DNA of 64,000 nt. Origin: Micromonospora purpureochromogenes (GTDB taxonomy: Bacteria; Actinomycetota; Actinomycetes; Mycobacteriales; Micromonosporaceae). The translations under genes and the position numbers were made by a program. The notes beneath the pieces are model-generated. The model saw only the letters and a program-made list of their open reading frames with translations, did not search any database and was not told the DNA's origin. This document shows positions 56,305 to 64,000 of the stretch, piece after piece; the first letter of the stretch is position 1; the number at the start of each line of letters is the position of its first letter. The stretch is from NCBI RefSeq assembly GCF_900091515.1, contig NZ_LT607410.1, positions 1,364,001-1,428,000 of the forward strand. The letters are read 5' to 3'.

Positions 56305-57257
56305 CGCGATCCGTTCAGTTGGGGGAGCACCTCGCCGGCGATGAGCTCCAGGTGGTCGAGGTCGTCGAGTTCAATCAGGCGCAGGTGGACCCGGGTGGCG
56401 CCGATCGCGGCGAACTCGCCGAGCCGGTCGACGAGTTGCGCGGGGGAGCCGACCACCGGGTCCTCCGGCGGCAGGGCGCTCTTGACGTGCAGCGGCGCCG
56501 CCCGGCGGCGGGCCTCGGCGTCGGTACGCCCGATCGCCACCACCACCCCGGCGGAGAGCACCAGCGGGGCCCGCCCCGACTCGGCACGCCCGGTCCGGTC
56601 GCACGCCTCGCGGACCCGCTCGTACGCGACGGCGGTCTCCTCGACCGACTTGAAGGGCATGTTGAACTCGTCGGCGTACCGGGCGGCCAGCTCGGGGGTG
56701 CGCTTCGGGCCGCGCCCGCCGACGATCACCGGCGGACCGGGCCGTTGCACGGGCTTGGGCAGCGCGGGCGCGTCCACCAGCCGGTAGTGGTCGCCGAGGT
56801 GGGTGTAGGTGTGGCCGACCGGCGTCCGCCACAGCCCGGTGATGATCTCCAGCTGTTCGGCCAGCCGGTCGAAGCGCTCACCCACGCCCGGGAACGGGAT
56901 GCCGTACGAGGTGTGCTCACGCTCGTACCAGCCGGCGCCGATGCCCAGCTCGACCCGGCCGCCGCTCATCTGGTCCACCTGGGCCACCATCACGGCCAGC
57001 GGCCCGGGCAGCCGGAAGGTGGCCGAGGTGACCAGCGTGCCGAGCCGGATCCGGGTGGTCTCCCGGGCCAGCGCGGCGAGGGTAAGCCAGGCGTCGGTCG
57101 GGCCGGGCAGCCCCGGCTCGTCGCCCATCGCCTGGTAGTGGTCGGCCCGCAGGAACCCGTCGAAGCCGCCCGCCTCCACCAGCCGGGCGAACCGGAGCTG
57201 GTCGTCGTAGCTGGCACCGCGGTGCGGCTCGACGAAGACTGCCACGCGCATGCTCAT
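56301..57257 (-). CDS. LLM-class (luciferase-like) oxidoreductase
   Basis: The 318-residue TIM barrel belongs to the luciferase-like flavin/F420 family: ADHYQAMGDEPGLPGPTDAWLTLAALARETTRIRLGTLVTSATFRLPGPLAVMVAQVDQMSGGRVELGIGAGWYEREHTSYGIPFP-type sequence, and PPVIVGGRGPKRTPELAARYADEFN. Such enzymes use F420 or FMN in actinomycetes. ATG 57257 overlaps the ATPase stop by 4 bases and the gene overlaps the cupin. Next to an SsuB-like ATPase it might act on the imported compound, for example a sulfonate or amine. The substrate is not predictable. Confidence 0.85.
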   Translation of the reverse strand: MSMRVAVFVEPHRGASYDDQLRFARLVEAGGFDGFLRADHYQAMGDEPGLPGPTDAWLTLAALARETTRIRLGTLVTSATFRLPGPLAVMVAQVDQMSGGRVELGIGAGWYEREHTSYGIPFPGVGERFDRLAEQLEIITGLWRTPVGHTYTHLGDHYRLVDAPALPKPVQRPGPPVIVGGRGPKRTPELAARYADEFNMPFKSVEETAVAYERVREACDRTGRAESGRAPLVLSAGVVVAIGRTDAEARRRAAPLHVKSALPPEDPVVGSPAQLVDRLGEFAAIGATRVHLRLIELDDLDHLELIAGEVLPQLNGSR

Positions 57258-58033
57258 CGTCCCTCCGCCACGGCCGGCGTCTCGCGCTCCATCAGCAGTT
57301 CGTGCAGTTCGGCGCTGACCCGGGCGACGTCGGCCAGGTGGGCGTTGCGGCCGAGGGTGCGCGGTCGGGGAACGGTCACCTCGACGATCTTGCGGATCCG
57401 CCCCGGACGCGGGCTGAGCACGACCACCCGGTCGGCCAGCAGCACCGCCTCGTCGATGGAGTGGGTGACGAAGACGACGGTGGCTCCGGTCTCCATGTGC
57501 ACGCGTTGCAGTTCGCCGGTGAGTTCCTCGCGGGTGAGCGCGTCCAGGGCGGAGAAGGGTTCGTCCATCAGCATCACCCGGGGCTCGCCGATCAGTGACC
57601 GGCAGAGCGACACCCGCTGCTGCATGCCGCCGGAGAGCTCGTGCGGCAGCCGCTTCTCGAAGTCGCCGAGGCCGGCCATCTCCAGCAGCTGGCGGGCCCG
57701 GTCGCGGTGCTTGGCCCGGCTCCAGCCGAAGATCTCCACCGGTAGCAGGACGTTGTCCAGCACGGTGCGCCAGGGGAGCAGGGCGGGGCGCTGGAAGAGC
57801 ATCGCGATGTCCTGGCGGGGCCGGGTGACCGCCGTGCCGCCCACGGTGATCTCGCCGCTGGTCACCGGCAGCAGCCCGGCGACCATGCGCAGCAGGGTGG
57901 ACTTTCCGCAGCCGGAGCGGCCCAGCACCGCGACGAACTCGCCCTCGGCGACCGCCAGGTCGATGCCGCGCAGCGCCTCGACCCGGCCGGAGCGGCCGTC
58001 GAAGGTACGCGACACGTCGGCGAGTCGGATCAT
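57254..58033 (-). CDS. ABC transporter ATPase, nitrate/sulfonate/THI5 type
   Basis: The 259-residue ATPase starts at ATG 58033 behind GGGGAGG and has Walker A GRSGCGKST, signature LSGGMQQRVSL and Walker B VMLMDEPFSALD, with FQRPALLPWRTVLDNV, typical of the SsuB/TauB/ThiZ group. Upstream in-frame codons extend into the divergent promoter region and are rejected. It is divergent from the binding protein and permease genes, which together make a complete importer. It heads an operon with the oxidoreductase and cupin. Confidence 0.9.
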   Translation of the reverse strand: MIRLADVSRTFDGRSGRVEALRGIDLAVAEGEFVAVLGRSGCGKSTLLRMVAGLLPVTSGEITVGGTAVTRPRQDIAMLFQRPALLPWRTVLDNVLLPVEIFGWSRAKHRDRARQLLEMAGLGDFEKRLPHELSGGMQQRVSLCRSLIGEPRVMLMDEPFSALDALTREELTGELQRVHMETGATVVFVTHSIDEAVLLADRVVVLSPRPGRIRKIVEVTVPRPRTLGRNAHLADVARVSAELHELLMERETPAVAEGR

Positions 58034-58076
58034 GTCCGGCGAGCCTCCCCTGAGTGGGCGGTCAGGAATCCGACAA

Positions 58077-58104
58077 AGGCTATCCGGCGTGTGGCACTTG
58101 CCAA
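58077..58104 (-). promoter_or_regulatory. Promoter of the ATPase operon
   Basis: On the minus strand TTGGCA (58104-58099) and TAGCCT (58082-58077) are 16 nt apart, with transcription starting about 40 nt before ATG 58033. The rest of 58034-58301 holds the divergent binding-protein promoter, where only a weak TACGCT (58179-58184) is seen. No THI box is visible. Confidence 0.55.
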
Positions 58105-58301
58105 CAGTCCGGGGTGGACGGTCAGTTGTTTCCGTTCCGCAACCCGATGCGACTGGTGTCGTGACGGTGGGTCTCTCGTACGCTGTGCCCGCGAAGAGTC
58201 CCTTCACGACGGTGGCGTCGGCTCCCCCCATCACGCCGGCACCGCCGGACCGACAACCCCTCCGGGTGGCATGACCCGGTCGGAAAGGACATGGTGCACT
58301 G

Positions 58302-59330
58302 ATGAGAAGGCTGACCCGTACGGTCGCCGCGGCCGCCCTGGCCACCGCCCTCGCCCTGGTCTCCGCGTGCAGCAGCGGCTCGGACGACTCCGACGCCAAG
58401 GGCGGTGACGGCAAGGCGTTGGAGAAGGTGACCTACCTGACCTCCTTCGGCAACTTCGGCCGTGACTCGTACGCCTGGGTGGCGAAGGAGAAGGGCTTCT
58501 TCAAGGAGGCCGGCTTCGACGTGGAGATCAAGCCGGGCCAGGGCACCGGCTCGGTCATCCAGACCGTCGTCGGCGGTCAGGCCGACTTCGGCCCGATCGA
58601 CCTGACCGGTGGCCTGCTCCAGCTCGGCAACGGCGCCGCCAAGGACTTCGTGGCGGTGGCGGCGATCCAGCAGCGCACCATGGCCGCCGTGGTCACCGTC
58701 GAGGGCAAGAACATCGCCACGCCGAAGGACCTGGAGGGCAAGAAGCTCGCCGACACCCCCACCTCCGTGGTCCGCCAGCTTTTCCCGACGTACGCCCGGC
58801 TCGCCGGCGTCGACGCCAGCAAGGTGACCTGGGTCAACGGTGAGGCGCAGACCCTGATGGGCACCCTGGCCTCCGGCACGGTCGACGGCATCGGCCAGTT
58901 CGTGGTCGGCCAGCCCACCGTCGAGGCGGTGACCAAGAAGAAGCCGGTCGTGCTGCCGTACAGCGAGGTCATGCAGGACCTCTACGGCAACGCCCTGATC
59001 ACCTCGACCAAGCTGGCCAAGGAGAAGCCGGAGATGGTCAAGCGCTTCACCGCCGCGCTGCTCAAGGGCCTGGAGTACGCCCTGGCCAACCCGCAGGAGG
59101 CCGCCGAGCTGCTGAAGAAGAACGTCGCCGCGACCAACCCGGCCGCGGCCGCCGCCGAGCTCCAGCTGATGGCCGGGTACGTCCGGTCCAGCAACTCCGG
59201 CACCGTCATCGGCACCCTGGACAACGAGCGGGTCGCCAAGAGCATCGCGCTGCTGCAGGGTGCCGGTGCGCTCAAGCAGAACATCACCCCGGACCAGATC
59301 ATCGACTTCAGCCTGACGCCGAAGGCCTGA
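58302..59330 (+). CDS. ABC transporter substrate-binding lipoprotein, NMT1/THI5-like
   Basis: The 342-residue product has a lipoprotein signal (MRRLTRTVAAAALATALALV then SAC, Cys23), so it is anchored outside the membrane. The mature part is an NMT1/THI5/SsuA-like periplasmic-type binding protein: KVTYLTSFGNFGRDSYAWVAKEKGFFKEAGFDVEIKPGQG and GGQADFGPIDLTGGL. Family substrates include pyrimidine thiamine precursors, sulfonates, taurine and nitrate. Nearness to the thi cluster favours an HMP-type precursor, the oxidoreductase favours a sulfonate; the sequence does not decide. A strong hairpin separates it from the permease gene. Confidence 0.87.
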   Translation: MRRLTRTVAAAALATALALVSACSSGSDDSDAKGGDGKALEKVTYLTSFGNFGRDSYAWVAKEKGFFKEAGFDVEIKPGQGTGSVIQTVVGGQADFGPIDLTGGLLQLGNGAAKDFVAVAAIQQRTMAAVVTVEGKNIATPKDLEGKKLADTPTSVVRQLFPTYARLAGVDASKVTWVNGEAQTLMGTLASGTVDGIGQFVVGQPTVEAVTKKKPVVLPYSEVMQDLYGNALITSTKLAKEKPEMVKRFTAALLKGLEYALANPQEAAELLKKNVAATNPAAAAAELQLMAGYVRSSNSGTVIGTLDNERVAKSIALLQGAGALKQNITPDQIIDFSLTPKA

Positions 59331-59344
59331 TCGACACCGACCGT

Positions 59345-59396
59345 GCCACGGGGGTGCGGTCACCGGGACAGCGACCGGTGGCCGCGCCCCCGTGGC
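59345..59396 (+). terminator. Long hairpin between binding protein and permease
   Basis: Positions 59345-59366 pair with 59375-59396, a 22-bp stem with two G-U pairs and an 8-nt loop, the longest in the window. Placed after the binding-protein gene, it probably gives that gene more mRNA than the permease by partial termination or by blocking 3' decay. Confidence 0.72.
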
Positions 59397-59433
59397 CGTG
59401 CCGGCCCCCGGCCGGCAGGAGAGGATGGGACAC

Positions 59434-60324
59434 GTGACGCAGATCCGTACCCGCTCCGGAGCGGGGGAGGCGGAGCGCGACACGGGCGCCGCGGCCGACG
59501 CGCCCGGGGTGGCGACCCCGACCACGCCACCGGCCGCCGCGGCGTCGCGGCGCCCGGGGGTACGCCCGGCGACGGTCGGCCTGCCGCTGCTCGGCCTGGT
59601 GATCGCGGTGACCGTCTGGTGGCTGGTCACCTCGGGGCTGAAGCTGGTCCATCCGGCGTCCCTGCCGCCGCCGCAGGACGTCTGGGCGGCGCTGACCGCG
59701 GCGGCCGACGTGCTGCTGCCGGCCCTGGGGATCACCACGCTGATGACGCTGCTGGGCTTCGTGCTCTCCGCCGCCGCCGGGGTGCTGATCGGGATGGCGC
59801 TGGCCGCCTCCCGGCGGGCCGAGCGGATGTTCGCGCCGCTGCTGGTGGCGATCAACGCGGTGCCGAAGATCGCCCTCGGACCGCTGCTGGTGGTCTCGGT
59901 CGGCTGGGGCGAGAAGCCGATCCTGACCATGGTCTTCCTGCTCTGCTTCTTCCCGATCGTGCTGTCCACCGCGACCGGGCTCACCACCACCCCGGCGGAC
60001 CTGGCCGAGCTGGCCCGGTCGCTGAACGCCTCGTGGTGGCAGGCGTTCCGCAAGGTGCGCTTCCCGGCCGCGTTGCCGCAGATCTTCGTCGGGCTGAAGG
60101 TGGCGATGCCGCTGGCCGCCATCGGCGCGGTGATCGGCGAGTTCTACTCCGACAAGCCGGGCCTCGGCTATCAGATCCTGCAGTACAACGGCATCGGGGA
60201 CACCGCCACCGCCTGGGCGGCGATCGTGCTGATCGCGGCGATGAGCATCCTGCTCTACGCCGCCCTCTCCCTGGTCGAGCGCCTCGCCCTGCCCTGGGTA
60301 CGCGCCACCACCAGCGCCCGCTGA
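59434..60324 (+). CDS. ABC transporter permease
   Basis: The 296-residue product is a binding-protein-dependent permease (BPD_transp_1) with six predicted helices after a disordered N-terminus of about 45 residues. The EAA-type coupling loop reads LAELARSLNASWWQAFRKVRFPAALPQIFVGLK (about 190-222). GTG 59434 is chosen, with GGAGAGG about 9 nt upstream; ATG 59425 would overlap that site. Together with the binding protein and the divergent ATPase it forms a SsuABC/ThiXYZ-type importer. Confidence 0.88.
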   Translation: MTQIRTRSGAGEAERDTGAAADAPGVATPTTPPAAAASRRPGVRPATVGLPLLGLVIAVTVWWLVTSGLKLVHPASLPPPQDVWAALTAAADVLLPALGITTLMTLLGFVLSAAAGVLIGMALAASRRAERMFAPLLVAINAVPKIALGPLLVVSVGWGEKPILTMVFLLCFFPIVLSTATGLTTTPADLAELARSLNASWWQAFRKVRFPAALPQIFVGLKVAMPLAAIGAVIGEFYSDKPGLGYQILQYNGIGDTATAWAAIVLIAAMSILLYAALSLVERLALPWVRATTSAR

Positions 60325-60335
60325 CCGGGCCTCTT

Positions 60336-60382
60336 GACGCGACTGGCCGGCCCCCACCCGGGGAGCCGGCCAGTGCCGCGTC
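60336..60382. terminator. Terminator between permease and the opposite-strand gene
   Basis: ACTGGCCGGC (60342-60351) pairs with GCCGGCCAGT (60365-60374). Outside a 2-nt bulge, GACGCG (60336-60341) also pairs with CGCGTC (60377-60382). It lies between convergent genes. Confidence 0.75.
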
Positions 60383-60401
60383 GAGGCGAGTCCCGCCGAA
60401 C

Positions 60402-61583
60402 TCAGCCCGCCAGCCGCCAGCGTCCACCCCGGGCGACCAGCGTCGTCAGCGCCTGCGGCATCAGACCGGAGTGGTTGTCCGGCGTCATCCGGATCGGCCC
60501 GGACAGCCCGTCCATCTGGGACGTCTCCAGCACGTCCCGGATGCCGTCCCGGTTGACCTGGTCGGTCGGGCCCCCGGCCCGCAGCGCGGCGTCGGCGATC
60601 AACTGGACCGCGTCCGCGGCGAACGAGGAGAAGCCGTTGTAGCCGCCGAACCGGGCGGTGTAGTCCTGGAACCACTGCCGCCGGGCCGCCTTGGCGGGGG
60701 TGGTGGCGATGACGTCGTCGATCACCATCGTCTGGGTGAAGATCAGGGTGGCCCGCTCGGTGGACCGGGCGGCGTTGCCGAGGAAGAGGTCGCCGGCGGC
60801 GGCCGCGTCGAGGAAGAGCGACCCGGAGAAGCCCGCCTCCTGCGCGCTGGTCGCGGCGAGGGAGGCCTGCTCCGGCGGGGTCCAGAGCAGCAGCGCCTGC
60901 GCCTCGCCGGAGGTGAGCAGGCGGACCGGCTGGCTGACGTCGGTGTCGGTGGTGCGCACCGCCTCGTTGCGGACCAGCCGGATCTTGGCCTTGTCGAGCT
61001 CGTTGCGCAGCGCGGTCAGGCCCTCCCGGCCGTAGTCGTCGTCGCTGTGCAGCACGGCGACCTTTCGGATGCCCTTTCGGCGCAGTTCCGTGGTGAGCGC
61101 CGCGGCGCTGTCGGCGGCATTGGGGGCCAGTTTGAAGACGTACCGCCGCTCGGCGACCGGGGTGGAGATCGCGCTGGACGGGGCGAGCGCGATGGTGGGG
61201 ATCTTCTTCTCGTTGATGGTGAGTACGGCGCCGACGGCGCATTCGTTGCAACCGCCCATGATGATCGCGCTGACCTTGGAATCGCCGCTGAAGTCGGTGA
61301 TGTTCCGCAGTGACTCACTGGCGTCGGAACGGTTGTCCTTCACCTCGAGCCGGATCTTTCGACTGCCCAGGGCGCCGGACGTGTTCAGCTGCTCGACCTT
61401 CAGTTCCAGCGCCCGCTGGTACGCCTTGCCGACCGGGGCCGCCGCGCCGGAGAGTTCGAGGTCCGCGGCGATGACGATGGGGCTGGTGTCCTCCTGCCCC
61501 GCCCCGAACGAGCAGCCGGTGAGCGTGGTGGCCAGTACGGCCGATGCGAGCGCCACGATGGTCGCGGAGCGGATGGGGCTCAA
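60402..61583 (-). CDS. Substrate-binding lipoprotein, branched-chain amino acid/urea type
   Basis: The 393-residue product starts at TTG 61583, five bases after GGAGGA, giving a lipoprotein signal (LSPIRSATIVALASAVLATT then LTGC, Cys24). A longer frame to 61757 lacks a signal peptide at its start and is rejected. The mature part is a type I binding fold (IVIAADLELSGAAAPVGKAYQRALELKVEQLN, IMGGCNECAVGAV, VAVLHSDDDYGREGLTALRNEL). No permease or ATPase of this type is nearby, so it is an orphan. It is divergent from a nitrate-sensing histidine kinase and may supply that kinase with a ligand. Confidence 0.82.
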   Translation of the reverse strand: MSPIRSATIVALASAVLATTLTGCSFGAGQEDTSPIVIAADLELSGAAAPVGKAYQRALELKVEQLNTSGALGSRKIRLEVKDNRSDASESLRNITDFSGDSKVSAIIMGGCNECAVGAVLTINEKKIPTIALAPSSAISTPVAERRYVFKLAPNAADSAAALTTELRRKGIRKVAVLHSDDDYGREGLTALRNELDKAKIRLVRNEAVRTTDTDVSQPVRLLTSGEAQALLLWTPPEQASLAATSAQEAGFSGSLFLDAAAAGDLFLGNAARSTERATLIFTQTMVIDDVIATTPAKAARRQWFQDYTARFGGYNGFSSFAADAVQLIADAALRAGGPTDQVNRDGIRDVLETSQMDGLSGPIRMTPDNHSGLMPQALTTLVARGGRWRLAG

Positions 61584-62018
61584 CTCAGTCCTCCAGGTGC
61601 GGCGCGGGCGCTGCCCGGTCACCGCCGCTAGTCCGTCCTCAGTGGAGATACGGGATTGTCTGCCGTACGGTGTGCGCGAAGCCTGCAAAACCTTGCCAAT
61701 GCCGGGCCCCGCGGTCAAGCGCGGATGCCCGGAGCGGTTTCGGGACGGCTTTCCCACATGGTGGGGTCATCAGATATTTACCGACACTCACTTTGGCGAG
61801 GCGACGGGCCTCTCTGGAGTGACAATGCCTGTTCAGAGCGTGGGCGAGGATGAGGCCAAAGAGTGGCGAGGCCGCCGGTTGACCGTTTCCTGCCTCACTG
61901 CGGCTTCCCAAACGCGATCTTCTCTGATGAAATCGCGGCCGTGCCGCGCGTGGCGCTCTCCGCTGCACCAGGCACGGGTCGGCGGGTCAGGCGTGGAAGA
62001 TACGACGGAGGCGATGTC
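61584..62018. other. Divergent intergenic region
   Basis: This 435-bp gap separates the orphan binding protein from the histidine kinase and is more A/T-rich than most of the window. It should hold both promoters. TTGACC at 61874-61879 lacks a matching -10, and no pair is convincing on either strand. Short open frames here have no ribosome sites or homology, so I see no gene. Confidence 0.5.
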
Positions 62019-64000
62019 GTGAGCACCGGACCGACGACCCTGCCCGAAATCGGCGACGCCGCCCAGCGCGACCGGGGGCGGCGGCTGCCGCGACTGAGGG
62101 ACGCGCGGATCCGCTCCAAACTCGCCCTCATTCTGGTGGTTCCGGTCGCCGCGGTCATTGCTCTGGCAACTATCCGACTGATCTCCACCGGTGAGGGCGC
62201 GTACGACGCCACCCGGATCCGGTCGCTGACCGCGCTCTCCGTCGACGTCTCCGCGCTCACCCAGGATCTGCACAAGGAGCGGATGGCGGCGGCCGGCTAC
62301 CTGGCCACGCCGCAGCAGAAGGCCGACGACTACAACCTGCGGGTCCGCGCCACCGACCAGCGGATCGCGGAGTACCGCGCCGAGCGCGACAGGATCGGCG
62401 AGGTCCCGGCGGCCGTCCGCGACCGGCTCAAGGTCATCGACGATCACCTCAAGACGCTCAACGGCACCCGCCAGGAGGTGCTCGACCGTCGGCAGATGCC
62501 GGTGGCCGAGGCCACCCTGCGCTACGGCATCGTCCTGACCGACCTCGTCTCGTACGGCGACGCCCTGGCCCAGCTCCCCGGCCAGGAGAGCCTCGCCGAC
62601 GCCCGGCGCGCGGTGGCCGCGTTCAGCCGCGCCAAGGCGGCCGTCGCCGAGGAGGAGGCGGTCGCCTACACCGCGCTCAGCGCCGGCCGGATCGACGAGG
62701 AGCAGTTCTCCGCCTTCGTCACCACGTTGACCGGCCAGCAGGAGGCGCTGGTCGCCTTCTCCCTGGCCGCCGACCCGGACCAGCGGGCCCTGGTCGAGGG
62801 CACCGTCTCCGGCGACGCGGTCGGTCTCGCCGACCGGGTGGCCGCCGACATCACCCGCTCGGTGGGGCAGCAGCCACTGGTCGGCGCGGCCGACGCGAGC
62901 GCCTCGATCGGCTCGGTCAACGACCTGATGCGGTGGGCCGAGATCCAGCTCCAGGGCCGCCTGCTCGACCGGGCCGAGCAGGCCCGCAGCGACGTCATCC
63001 GGCAGGCCGTGATCGAGTCGGCGCTGGTGCTGCTCACCCTGATCATCGCAGTCTCGCTGGCCGTGGTGCTGGCCCGCTCGCTCAACCACTCGCTGCGGCG
63101 ACTGCGCGAGGGCGCCCTGTCGGTGGCCAACCACGACCTGCCGGACGCGGTGCGGCGGCTGCAGAACATGGGCAGCGTCGGCGAGGGCGGCGTGGACGAA
63201 ATCGTGCGTCAGGTCCGCGACCCGATCCGGCTGCGCAACCGCGACGAGGTCGGCCAGGTGGCGCTGGCCTTCAACGTCGTGCACCGCGAGGCGGTCCGGG
63301 TCGCCGCCGAACAGGCCGCCCTGCGCACCAGCGTCTCGGCGATGTTCCTCAACCTGGCCCGGCGCAGTCAGACGCTGGTCGACCGGATGATCGGCGAGCT
63401 GGACGCGATCGAGCGCAGCGAGGAGGACCCGAAGCGCCTCGCCCAGCTCTTCGAGCTCGACCACCTGGCCACCCGGATGCGTCGCAACGACGAGAACCTG
63501 CTCGTCCTGGCCGGCGCCGACTCGGGGGTGCCGCGCCGCGACGACGCGCTGCTGGTCGACGTCCTGCGGGCCGCCCAGTCCGAGGTCGAGCTCTACAACC
63601 GCATCGAGTTCGGCACCGTCGACACCGACATCTCGGTCTCCGCCCACGCCGTCAACGACGTGGTCCGCCTGGTCGCCGAACTGCTCGACAACGCCACCCG
63701 CTTCTCGCCGCCGACCAGCACGGTGGTCGCCGACGGCCGCCGGATCCGCGACTACGTGCTGATCCAGATCGAGGACCGGGGCCTGGGCCTCACCGACGAG
63801 CAGCTCGACTCGCTCAACCGCCGGCTGGCCGCGCCGCCGAGCGTGGACGTGGCCGCGTTCCGGCTGATGGGTCTGGCCGTGGTGAGCCGGCTCGCCTCCC
63901 GGTACGGCATCCGGGTGGAGCTGCGGCGCAACGTCGAGGGCGGCACGGTCGCCCAGGTGACGCTGCCCACCTCGACCGTGGTGCTGCCCGCCCACCGGGG
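62019..64000 (+). CDS. Nitrate-sensing-domain histidine kinase, CvnA-like (3' end outside window)
   Basis: The frame starts at GTG 62019, seven bases after GGAGG, and stays open to the window end (660 codons). It has a transmembrane helix at about 35-52, a helical external region of the NIT (nitrate/nitrite-sensing) type (about 60-320), a second helix (about 330-352) and a HAMP-like linker. A dimer domain with the candidate phosphorylated H482 in FELDHLATRMRRNDENLLVL and a HATPase domain (LVAELLDNATRFSPP, IEDRGLGL) follow. This layout matches CvnA kinases that open conservon operons. The C-terminus is not seen. Confidence 0.88.
   Translation, partial: MSTGPTTLPEIGDAAQRDRGRRLPRLRDARIRSKLALILVVPVAAVIALATIRLISTGEGAYDATRIRSLTALSVDVSALTQDLHKERMAAAGYLATPQQKADDYNLRVRATDQRIAEYRAERDRIGEVPAAVRDRLKVIDDHLKTLNGTRQEVLDRRQMPVAEATLRYGIVLTDLVSYGDALAQLPGQESLADARRAVAAFSRAKAAVAEEEAVAYTALSAGRIDEEQFSAFVTTLTGQQEALVAFSLAADPDQRALVEGTVSGDAVGLADRVAADITRSVGQQPLVGAADASASIGSVNDLMRWAEIQLQGRLLDRAEQARSDVIRQAVIESALVLLTLIIAVSLAVVLARSLNHSLRRLREGALSVANHDLPDAVRRLQNMGSVGEGGVDEIVRQVRDPIRLRNRDEVGQVALAFNVVHREAVRVAAEQAALRTSVSAMFLNLARRSQTLVDRMIGELDAIERSEEDPKRLAQLFELDHLATRMRRNDENLLVLAGADSGVPRRDDALLVDVLRAAQSEVELYNRIEFGTVDTDISVSAHAVNDVVRLVAELLDNATRFSPPTSTVVADGRRIRDYVLIQIEDRGLGLTDEQLDSLNRRLAAPPSVDVAAFRLMGLAVVSRLASRYGIRVELRRNVEGGTVAQVTLPTSTVVLPAHR

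Noticed and set aside
58034..58301. A second TPP riboswitch before the THI5-like binding protein
   Set aside because: I looked for CTGAGA and ACCTGAT blocks and found none, so TPP control of the importer is not supported.
61656..61853. Small open frame in the divergent region before the histidine kinase
   Set aside because: No ribosome site or recognisable motif. It lies in the region expected to hold divergent promoters.

Overview
The window is high-GC DNA with strong G/C bias at third codon positions, frequent GTG starts and a few TTG starts, and actinobacterial -10/-35 boxes. Gene order (rpmG-hadA-hadB-trnW-secE-nusG-rplK-rplA, then rplJL, rpoBC, str, S10, spc and alpha operons) is that of an actinomycete. 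Protein sequences and the thi/conservon context fit Micromonosporaceae (Micromonospora or a close relative); the genus is inferred, not proven. Most of the window is core translation and transcription machinery. I found no phage, IS, plasmid, CRISPR or biosynthetic cluster.

Layout. 1-4280: rpmG, a MaoC hydratase pair, tRNA-Trp, secE, nusG, rplK, rplA. 4311-5813: an ABC ATPase and a frameshifted membrane partner lying between the L11/L1 and L10/L7 operons. 5887-7248: L10-leader attenuator, rplJ, rplL. 7573-15174: rpoB and rpoC. 15248-16583: two small membrane proteins. 16719-21486: rpsL, rpsG, fusA, tuf. 21502-31538: S10 and spc ribosomal operons. 31720-34648: secY, adk, map. 34771-35349: DUF1707 protein. 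35423-39510: infA, rpmJ, rpsM, rpsK, rpsD, rpoA, rplQ, then truA. 40543-45140: an orphan membrane protein, an RsmC-like methyltransferase, an ABC-F ATPase and an aldo/keto reductase. 45379-46311: a DUF559 gene split by one in-frame TGA. 46397-52663: TPP-riboswitch-controlled thiamine cluster thiE-thiO-thiS-thiG-tenI/thiE2-thiD-thiC. 52721-55930: a 1069-residue membrane protein with a huge disordered repeat tail. 55996-60324: a divergent THI5/SsuA-type ABC transporter locus with an F420/flavin-type oxidoreductase and a cupin. 60402-61583: an orphan lipoprotein binding protein. 62019-64000: a nitrate-sensing histidine kinase, cut by the window end, that looks like the first gene of a conservon.

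Control. Ribosomal units have Shine-Dalgarno sites, long leaders and strong hairpins at their boundaries. Up to ten of the single genes between them instead have a -10-like hexamer 6-7 nt before the start codon and no Shine-Dalgarno, the mark of leaderless transcription. The rpsL and rpsJ leaders share an identical 20-nt element followed by a hairpin; this is the most interesting non-coding signal I found.

Limits. No database search was possible. Functions rest on recognised families and visible motifs. Promoters and hairpins were read by eye without folding energies.
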